Shown here: one piece after another, positions 1-4,712 of the stretch
Position numbering within the stretch: the stretch's first letter is position 1
How the letters are laid out: each line of letters starts with the position of its first letter
DNA from: an uncultured Eubacteriales bacterium
GTDB lineage: Bacteria > Bacillota_A > Clostridia > Oscillospirales > CAG-272
DNA length: 5,785 nt
NCBI GenBank assembly: GCA_900557635.1
Contig: USTB01000065.1
Span: forward strand, 1 to 5,785
Direction of reading: 5' to 3'
Made by a program: the position numbers and the translations under genes
The notes under the pieces: model-generated
Database searches by the model: none
The model's input: only the letters and a program-made list of their open reading frames with translations
Told to the model about the DNA's origin: nothing

Positions 1-1185
1 CAAGCCCGATGCAGAAAAGGTGAAAGCCGCCATCAGTACTCCGATTCCGCGCTTTCTGCCCAAATAGGCGATACGCAGAGAAGGACGATTGCACTGAAAA
101 TCCCGGAGAGCGTAAAGCCTTCGGCATCGCTTACAGTGGCACCCGTCAACACGAACGAATGGATCGCTGCAAAGGGAATTTATGTCAGGGGCTTGTCCGG
201 ATTGACGGCGCACGTTACCGGCGCACCGGGGGAGGGGGCAAGTATCTCCGGTTACCATGTACATGCCGTCGGTTTTACATGGGCGGCGGGTGACAGCCTG
301 ACAATTGACAGCCTGTGGCGAGACGGTACATGTTCGGTTGAGGGCACAGTGACCGACAGCAGACAGCGTGCAACCGTGGATTCTGAGACGGTGGTCATTC
401 ATCCTTATTCCTCACCTGCGGTTTCCTCCGTTCAGTACGAGCGGGGATCATGGACGGACGGCGAATGGACGGAATCCGAAGATGGTGAAGATATTAAGGT
501 GATCTATAAGCTGAGGCTGTCCCTTTCCGATTTTGACAATCGCGGGGCTGTGACTTTTAAGTTCAACGCGCAGGCGGTTATACCTTCTGCGGGTACGTAT
601 ACCGATATACAGAACAATGCGGAAGTGTTTGCGATTTTGACGGGCATTGATTCGGAAAGAACGTGGAGGTGCTCTGCCGCCGTGACCGATTCCGCCGGTA
701 CGACCTCGGGGGCGCTGTCCTTCGTGGTTCCGTCAAAGAGCGTAGCGATCGAATACCGTGCCGACGGTAAGGGAATCGCCTTTGGTAAAACGTCCGAAAA
801 AGACGGACTGGAATGCGCATGGGATGCGGATTTTTCCGGCACAACCTTGTTCAGCGGTTCTGTGACCGGCAATGTGCTCAGCATCGGTAAATTGCCGTAC
901 ATTGCCGCATATTCGGACTTTAACGATTATACAACCCCGGGTGTATACGGTGTGTATTATACTTTAGACGCACAGACAATATCCAACCTCCCCGGAACCG
1001 TAAAGGAGGCGGGAACCCTCCGTGTATATTGCAGTACGGGTAACACAGCGCAGGACGGGCGATGGGTGTATTTGATGCAGGAGTATGTGACCATGTATGG
1101 GGATGCGGTGTATCGCAGGGGATTGTCAAACCTTAACGACGACGGATGGCAGTTCACCGCGTGGAAAACATTCGCCGGAACATAA
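1..1185 (+). CDS. Phage minor structural (tail) protein, DUF859-like with C-terminal knob domain; 5' end outside window
   Basis: The reading frame is open from base 1 to the TAA at 1183-1185 (394 residues), so the true start lies upstream. A GTG at 136 is internal and has no convincing ribosome binding site. The N-terminal half is beta-rich and Ig-like, with motifs typical of clostridial siphophage DUF859-type structural proteins: IPESVKPSASLTV (about residues 34-46), VNTNEWIAAKGIYV (49-62) and GTVTDSRQRATV (115-126). Next comes the GKGIAFGKTSE motif (256-266), common before the C-terminal module of these proteins. The last 95 residues or so (GVYGVYY, ISNLPGT, GTLRVYC, YRRGLSN, WQFTAWKTF) resemble the 'pyocin knob' domain of tail fibre and tail tip proteins. 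The likely role is host contact or tail tip structure on the virion. No other phage gene lies in the window. The family assignment is from motif memory, not from a search. The first 20 or so codons are less family-like than the rest. Confidence 0.8.
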   Translation, partial: QARCRKGESRHQYSDSALSAQIGDTQRRTIALKIPESVKPSASLTVAPVNTNEWIAAKGIYVRGLSGLTAHVTGAPGEGASISGYHVHAVGFTWAAGDSLTIDSLWRDGTCSVEGTVTDSRQRATVDSETVVIHPYSSPAVSSVQYERGSWTDGEWTESEDGEDIKVIYKLRLSLSDFDNRGAVTFKFNAQAVIPSAGTYTDIQNNAEVFAILTGIDSERTWRCSAAVTDSAGTTSGALSFVVPSKSVAIEYRADGKGIAFGKTSEKDGLECAWDADFSGTTLFSGSVTGNVLSIGKLPYIAAYSDFNDYTTPGVYGVYYTLDAQTISNLPGTVKEAGTLRVYCSTGNTAQDGRWVYLMQEYVTMYGDAVYRRGLSNLNDDGWQFTAWKTFAGT

Positions 1186-1205
1186 AGATAACAGAATAAC
1201 AAAAC

Positions 1206-1247
1206 AAAAATACCGGGCAGGGGTTTTAACCTTTGCCCGGTATTTTT
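1206..1247. terminator. Bidirectional Rho-independent terminator between the tail gene and tRNA-Ser
   Basis: A perfect 14-bp inverted repeat pairs AAAAATACCGGGCA (1206-1219) with TGCCCGGTATTTTT (1234-1247). The GC core is CCGGGCA/TGCCCGG, and the inner GGGG/CCTT can extend the stem by two G-C and two G-U pairs. The flanking A-run and T-run give a U-tract on either strand. It therefore probably ends both the rightward tail gene, 20 bases after its stop, and the leftward tRNA-Ser transcript. Confidence 0.92.
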
Positions 1248-1300
1248 ACGATGATGCCGAATGCACTTTTCAAAAAGAAAAGGTTCGGAATCGTTTGTTC

Positions 1301-1391
1301 TGGCGGAGAAGGAGAGATTCGAACTCTCGCGACGGTTTCCCGCCCTACACCCTTAGCAGGGGCGCCTCTTCACCAACTTGAGTACTTCTCC
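1301..1391 (-). tRNA. tRNA-Ser, anticodon GCU, CCA encoded
   Basis: Read on the minus strand, the acceptor arm GGAGAAG (1391-1385) pairs with CTTCTCC (1311-1305). It is followed by discriminator G and an encoded CCA (1303-1301). The anticodon stem CGCCC/GGGTG frames the seven-base loop CTGCTAA, and anticodon GCT is the complement of 1355-1357, so it reads AGC/AGU serine codons. The T arm is GAGAG-TTCGAAT-CTCTC. A long variable arm (GGGCGGG...CCGTC region) is the class II hallmark of tRNA-Ser. All parts are intact. The 3' end points towards the phage tail gene on the left, which makes this gene a candidate integration site. Confidence 0.97.
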
Positions 1392-1432
1392 GCATTTGGT
1401 GAAATGGATGCATATATTTAACTGCAAGCGGT

Positions 1433-1461
1433 ATTATATCATATTACGGGAAGATTTACAA
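1433..1461 (-). promoter_or_regulatory. Sigma-A-type promoter of tRNA-Ser
   Basis: On the minus strand a -35 box TTGTAA (1461-1456) is followed, after exactly 17 bases, by a perfect -10 box TATAAT (1438-1433). Transcription should begin near 1426, leaving a leader of about 35 nt before the first tRNA base at 1391. No other tRNA gene is seen upstream, so this appears to be a single-gene unit. Confidence 0.85.
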
Positions 1462-1795
1462 GAGGTTCAATTATAAACTTTTTGTGAACGATCGAAGGGC
1501 GCCGTTCGGATCGAGACAAAATTGCGGCGGGGACTGTGTTTGGGGCGGGCGTGTGTCAGGGGGAATGAACGGGGAATATGCGAAAAACGGAAAAATATGC
1601 GGAATATTTGCCGATTATCCGTCACATTTTGCGTCGAATGTTGATTTTTATGGTCGAGAGCAGGAACGGGAGCCATTCCTTGGGGAGATACGGCACAATT
1701 GCACAACAATCCGACAGGAATCGACAGAACGCCGCCTGCTTTCGGATGGGAAATCCGACCAATCAAACAAATTTCGATAAACATATTAAATCCTC
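1462..1795. other. Noncoding gap of about 330 bp with no identifiable gene
   Basis: This stretch separates the divergent tRNA-Ser and ireB promoters. Reading frames exist on both strands (for example 1484-1780 plus and 1467-1784 minus), but none has a ribosome binding site or a recognisable protein motif, and composition changes from G-rich (about 1520-1575) to A/T-rich. Small hairpins are possible: CGATCGAA/TTCGGATCG with a one-base bulge (1489-1513) and a 6-bp TCGGAT/ATCCGA stem with a GGGAA loop (1742-1758). Neither is followed by a U-tract. I recognise no riboswitch, T-box or known small RNA. Confidence 0.5.
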
Positions 1796-1824
1796 TTGCT
1801 TTTTTGGGAAAAATGGTATATCAT
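1796..1824 (+). promoter_or_regulatory. Candidate sigma-A promoter of the ireB operon
   Basis: TTGCTT (1796-1801) lies 17 bases from TATCAT (1819-1824), which matches the -10 consensus at five of six positions. An alternative is an extended -10 reading TGGTATATC (1814-1822). Either would start the transcript near 1830, about 30 nt upstream of the ireB start codon. The region is A/T-rich compared with the genes around it. No operator-like repeat is evident. The -35 match is weak, so the exact boxes are uncertain. Confidence 0.5.
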
Positions 1825-1848
1825 ATTGTAAAGAGATTATTGTATCCG

Positions 1849-1855
1849 AAGGAGG
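1849..1855 (+). promoter_or_regulatory. Ribosome binding site that fixes the ireB start
   Basis: AAGGAGG lies seven bases before the ATG at 1863. It decides the start against in-frame upstream ATGs, the farthest at 1578, which would add 95 residues with no resemblance to the family. Confidence 0.92.
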
Positions 1856-1862
1856 TACGAAA

Positions 1863-2120
1863 ATGCCTGCCAACCGCGACGAACCCACCATAACCTTTTC
1901 TATCTGCAACGACAAAGAGGCGGAGATCAAGCGCACGTTATACACGGTTTACGAGGCGCTGTGTGAGAAGGGCTATAACCCCATCAATCAGATCGTGGGC
2001 TATATTCTTTCGGAGGACCCCACGTATATTACAAGCCACCGCAATGCCCGCACGCTGATCTGCAAGATCGACCGTGACGAGCTTTTGAATTCTTTGGTCA
2101 AGAATTATCTTAACATCTGA
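1863..2120 (+). CDS. ireB: IreB family regulatory phosphoprotein (UPF0297)
   Basis: This is a complete 85-residue cytoplasmic protein, the normal length for the family. The family signature [18 protein letters not shown] (residues 36-53), the following [13 protein letters not shown] (54-66) and [13 protein letters not shown] (71-83) match IreB/YrzL proteins closely. In Enterococcus faecalis, IreB is phosphorylated near its N terminus by the PASTA-domain kinase IreK and negatively affects cephalosporin resistance, so it links envelope-stress signalling to metabolism. Here Thr9 and Thr11 in DEPTITF sit about where the enterococcal phospho-threonines lie; that equivalence is inferred. A strong ribosome binding site supports the start. 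In many Firmicutes the gene precedes ruvX and a DUF1292 gene; here ribF follows after 9 nt instead. It is the first gene of the rightward operon. Confidence 0.95.
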   Translation: MPANRDEPTITFSICNDKEAEIKRTLYTVYEALCEKGYNPINQIVGYILSEDPTYITSHRNARTLICKIDRDELLNSLVKNYLNI

Positions 2121-2129
2121 TATTTCCGC

Positions 2130-3080
2130 ATGATGAAATTTTACGATCTGCGGACGGGCAGACCGCTGTTCTCCCCGCCCGACGGCTGTATCTATGCGCT
2201 GGGCAATTTCGACGGTGTCCACATCGGGCACAGGGCGCTTCTGCGAGCCGTTTCCGAGGAGAGGGAGCGTGTCCCCGGGCTTTTCGGGGCTGTGTGGACC
2301 TTTGACCGTCATCCCGATCCGCGCACGCCGCTTTTATGCGGAAGTGCGGAGCGTCTGACCCTGTTTGGGCGGGCGGGCATGGATTACGCCGTGACGGAGG
2401 AGTTTTCCGCCGTGCGTGACTTTACGCCGGAAGCCTTTGTGCGGGACATTTTGTGTCGCACGCTTCGGTGTCGGGGGATCGTATGCGGCTTCAATTTTCA
2501 TTTCGGAGCGGGCGGTCGGGGCGATGCCGAGATGCTGTCCCGTCTGTTGCGCGAAGAAAATGTTCCTTGCCGCATCGTGGACGAGGTGCAGTGTGAACGG
2601 GAGACCGTGTCCTCCTCACGCATCCGCAGACTTTTGGCAAACGGCAAGCCCGAGGAAGCCGCGCTCTGCCTCGGCAGACCCTTTTCCTTTTCCGCACCGG
2701 TGATTCACGGACGTCATCTCGGCTCGGTCTTACGGTTTCCCACGGTTAATCAAATCCTTCCCGCAGGACTGGTTCAGCCTGCCTACGGCGTGTATCTGAC
2801 CGCTGTCCGCATTTGCTCCGACGGCGCCGATTCGCTGTACTACGGTGTCACGAATTTCGGCATCAAGCCCACGGTCGGCGGCGACTCTCCCGTATGTGAA
2901 ACAAATCTGCCCCGATACGAGGGCGATCTGTACGGCGAAACGGTGCAGGTCTATTTCCTGAAATTTATCCGACCGGAAGCGCGGTTTACCTCGATTGAGA
3001 AATTGAAGTCCGCCATTGCGCACGATGTGGACACCTGCCGTGTCCTGACATCCGATTTCACCGCGCCGATCGTTCTGTAA
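2130..3080 (+). CDS. ribF: Bifunctional FAD synthetase / riboflavin kinase RibF
   Basis: This is a 316-residue cytoplasmic enzyme of normal length for prokaryotic RibF. It phosphorylates riboflavin to FMN with ATP and then adenylylates FMN to FAD. The N-terminal nucleotidylyltransferase domain shows GNFDGVHIGH (25-34, the HIGH-like ATP site), TFDRHPD (57-63; the family more often has a Pro where Arg60 stands), GFNFHFG (120-126) and SSSRIR (161-166). The C-terminal riboflavin kinase domain shows GRHLGSVLRFPTVN (194-207) with the PTxN metal/ATP motif, the PAYGVY strand (217-222), NFGIKPTVGG (242-251), an ET pair (257-258) at the expected catalytic glutamate, and DLYGE (266-270). Both activities look intact. 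The start is ATG 2130 or 2133; neither has a clear Shine-Dalgarno sequence, and an in-frame stop at 2118 excludes anything earlier, so translation probably depends on coupling to ireB, which ends 9 nt upstream. Confidence 0.94.
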   Translation: MMKFYDLRTGRPLFSPPDGCIYALGNFDGVHIGHRALLRAVSEERERVPGLFGAVWTFDRHPDPRTPLLCGSAERLTLFGRAGMDYAVTEEFSAVRDFTPEAFVRDILCRTLRCRGIVCGFNFHFGAGGRGDAEMLSRLLREENVPCRIVDEVQCERETVSSSRIRRLLANGKPEEAALCLGRPFSFSAPVIHGRHLGSVLRFPTVNQILPAGLVQPAYGVYLTAVRICSDGADSLYYGVTNFGIKPTVGGDSPVCETNLPRYEGDLYGETVQVYFLKFIRPEARFTSIEKLKSAIAHDVDTCRVLTSDFTAPIVL

Positions 3081-3083
3081 CGC

Positions 3084-3090
3084 AAAGAGG
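3084..3090 (+). promoter_or_regulatory. Ribosome binding site of the DHHW gene
   Basis: AAAGAGG lies five bases before the ATG at 3096, just after the ribF stop at 3078-3080. It supports that start, which also gives a well-formed N-terminal membrane segment. Confidence 0.75.
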
Positions 3091-3095
3091 TCAAA

Positions 3096-4712
3096 ATGCA
3101 AAAGAAAATCAGTATTGTGTGTGTCGTTTTTCTGGCACTGCTTCTGACAACGGTCGCACTTGCCAATCTGTTGCAACCGAACCGTCCCACATATTCCGAG
3201 GACGAACTCCGCGAGCTTGAAACGATGCCGGAGTTTTCGCTTTCCGCTCTTGCGGATGGAAGCTATTTTTCGGGCGTCGGCAAGTTTGTGAGCGACACCT
3301 TTGTGTGCCGTCAGTTCTTTATGCAGGTCTCCCGCAATTTTGAGAAGCTGTACGGGCCGGAGGGCAGGGTCAACATCATTGAGAGCCCCACGACCGATAC
3401 CCGCAAGGATGAAGAGATCTCGGTTCCCTCGGTAACCACCAAGGAGCGCCCCGCCACCTCAGAGCCTGCCACCACGCCTCCCGCCTCGGATACGCAGGAG
3501 CCGCCGGTGCAGAATGTGCTGGAGATCCGTCTCTCGGCGGCGCAGACCTCGGTGAGCCAGGGCAAGTCGCTAGAGATTGCTGTTGAAGTGATCTACGCGC
3601 CGGACAGCACACAGCCCGAGGCGCTGAGCGTGACCTCGTCCGCACCCGACGTCCTGTCGGCGGCGGTATCGGGCGATAAGATCATTGTAACGGGTGTTTC
3701 GGCGGGAAGCGCCATGATCACGGTACAGTCGGAGAGCGGCGTGTTCGCGCAGATGAGCCTGACCGTCCTGCGTTCTGCCGGCACGGATACGTCACATAAG
3801 GTCGACGACCCGTATCGCGACGAGGCGGACTTCCTCCCCAACGGTATGGTGATTTATAACGGCGCGGTATATGCAGGTGCAAGCTACGGTCCCAAGACCT
3901 CGCAGTCCTATGCCGATACCCTTGCATATTACGCCGACCTGTTCCCGCAGGCGCGTGTGAACTGCCTGATTGCCCCCATTTCATCTGCGTTTGTTGACGA
4001 CGACGCAGTGCGTAACCATTTCAACGATCAATCGAAGATCATTTCTAAAATCTATGAAAAAATGCCGTCAACGGTCACAACGATCGATGCCTACGGCAAG
4101 CTTTATGAGCATCGGACCGAGTACACGTATTTCAAGTCCGACCACCACTGGACACAGCTCGGCGCATATTATGCCTATGTTGCTCTGGTGGAAAAGCTCG
4201 GTATGACGCCCACATCGCTGGAAGAATTTACCCGCGAGACCCTTTCCACCAATTATATCGGTTCCATGTATAACTATACGAAGGACGAACGTGTAAAGAC
4301 CTTCTACGATACCGTGGACGCCTATATTCCCACAAAGCCCCATACCATGACGGTATATTCGGCGGACGGCTCTACGGTCGTGCGGCAGTATGACAGCTCG
4401 ATTCTGACGGGCAACCGCAATTATCTTGCTTTCCTTGGCGGCGATAAGCCGTATGCCGTGATCAACGTCCCCTCCAACCCGCAGGATAAGACCGTGATGG
4501 TCATAAAGGACTCCTACGGAAACGCATTTGTCCCGTATCTCACGGAGAATTACGGCAATATTATTGTGGTCGATCCCCGCTATGTACAATTCAATATTTA
4601 CGAAGCGCTCAAGGACTATCCTCTGACCGACATCGTTTTCTGTACCAATATCTATAACCCCAACACGGTGTCCTTCGTGAAGAACTGTCTGCGGATCGTG
4701 GGTCAGTCATGA
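3096..4712 (+). CDS. Membrane-anchored DHHW/AlgJ-like SGNH-type protein with inserted Ig-like domain
   Basis: The protein has 538 residues. A basic start (MQKK) and a hydrophobic segment at about 5-24 indicate an uncleaved signal anchor or signal peptide, so the rest is extracytoplasmic. Residues 36-95 resemble the start of DHHW-family domains (SEDELRELETMPEFSLSAL, then FVSDTF). A Thr/Pro/Ser-rich linker follows (97-140), then a bacterial Ig-like (Big_2-type) domain at about 142-226. The DHHW core resumes at about 245. It carries SDHHWTQLGAYY (348-359; Asp349, His350, His351) and VIKDSYGNAF (469-478; Ser473), which correspond to the Asp-His and Ser elements of the AlgJ/AlgX SGNH-like fold. 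Relatives of AlgJ/AlgX act in O-acetylation of extracellular polysaccharide, often beside an MBOAT acyltransferase; none is visible here. An acyltransfer or esterase role on a wall glycan is inference. The gene follows ribF by 15 nt and overlaps the next gene by 4 nt. Confidence 0.87.
   Translation: MQKKISIVCVVFLALLLTTVALANLLQPNRPTYSEDELRELETMPEFSLSALADGSYFSGVGKFVSDTFVCRQFFMQVSRNFEKLYGPEGRVNIIESPTTDTRKDEEISVPSVTTKERPATSEPATTPPASDTQEPPVQNVLEIRLSAAQTSVSQGKSLEIAVEVIYAPDSTQPEALSVTSSAPDVLSAAVSGDKIIVTGVSAGSAMITVQSESGVFAQMSLTVLRSAGTDTSHKVDDPYRDEADFLPNGMVIYNGAVYAGASYGPKTSQSYADTLAYYADLFPQARVNCLIAPISSAFVDDDAVRNHFNDQSKIISKIYEKMPSTVTTIDAYGKLYEHRTEYTYFKSDHHWTQLGAYYAYVALVEKLGMTPTSLEEFTRETLSTNYIGSMYNYTKDERVKTFYDTVDAYIPTKPHTMTVYSADGSTVVRQYDSSILTGNRNYLAFLGGDKPYAVINVPSNPQDKTVMVIKDSYGNAFVPYLTENYGNIIVVDPRYVQFNIYEALKDYPLTDIVFCTNIYNPNTVSFVKNCLRIVGQS
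3381..3774 (+). other. Thr/Pro/Ser-rich linker plus Ig-like domain nested inside the DHHW protein
   Basis: This segment encodes residues 96-226. The first part (about 97-140) is rich in Thr, Pro, Ser and Glu, as in extracellular hinges. The second part (about 142-226) has the pattern of Big_2 domains: an opening LSAAQTSVSQGKSLEIAVEV, a central SVTSSAPDVLSAAV, then IIVTGVSAGSAMITVQ and a closing MSLTVLRS strand. It interrupts the DHHW family sequence rather than being appended at one end. Confidence 0.7.

Noticed and set aside
1..67. Possible frameshift near the window start, because frame 2 (ending at a TAG at 65-67) also reads like a plausible peptide
   Set aside because: Frame 1 continues open and is family-like from at least base 61; the first 60 bases are too short to decide.
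136..1185. GTG at 136 as the start of the tail protein gene
   Set aside because: The same frame is open back to base 1 and already reads as family-like sequence (IPESVKPSASL) before this codon; no ribosome binding site precedes it.
1266..1282. Hairpin CTTTTC-AAAAA-GAAAAG as a separate terminator for tRNA-Ser
   Set aside because: A 6-bp A/T-rich stem without a following U-tract is weak, and the strong bidirectional terminator at 1206-1247 lies just beyond it.
1097..1421. Plus-strand reading frames across the terminator and tRNA region
   Set aside because: They read antisense through the tRNA-Ser gene and the terminator, with no ribosome binding site and no protein motif.
1467..1784. Reading frames on both strands in the gap (1484-1780 plus, 1467-1784 minus) as small genes
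   Set aside because: No ribosome binding site, no recognisable domain, and odd composition. The minus-strand frame also starts within the likely ireB promoter region.
1578..1862. N-terminal extension of ireB from ATG 1578
   Set aside because: The extra 95 residues do not match the family, the likely promoter lies inside this stretch, and a perfect Shine-Dalgarno sequence precedes ATG 1863.
4068..4589. 173-codon minus-strand frame within the DHHW gene
   Set aside because: It is an antisense shadow of a well-supported gene, with no family motifs and no ribosome binding site.
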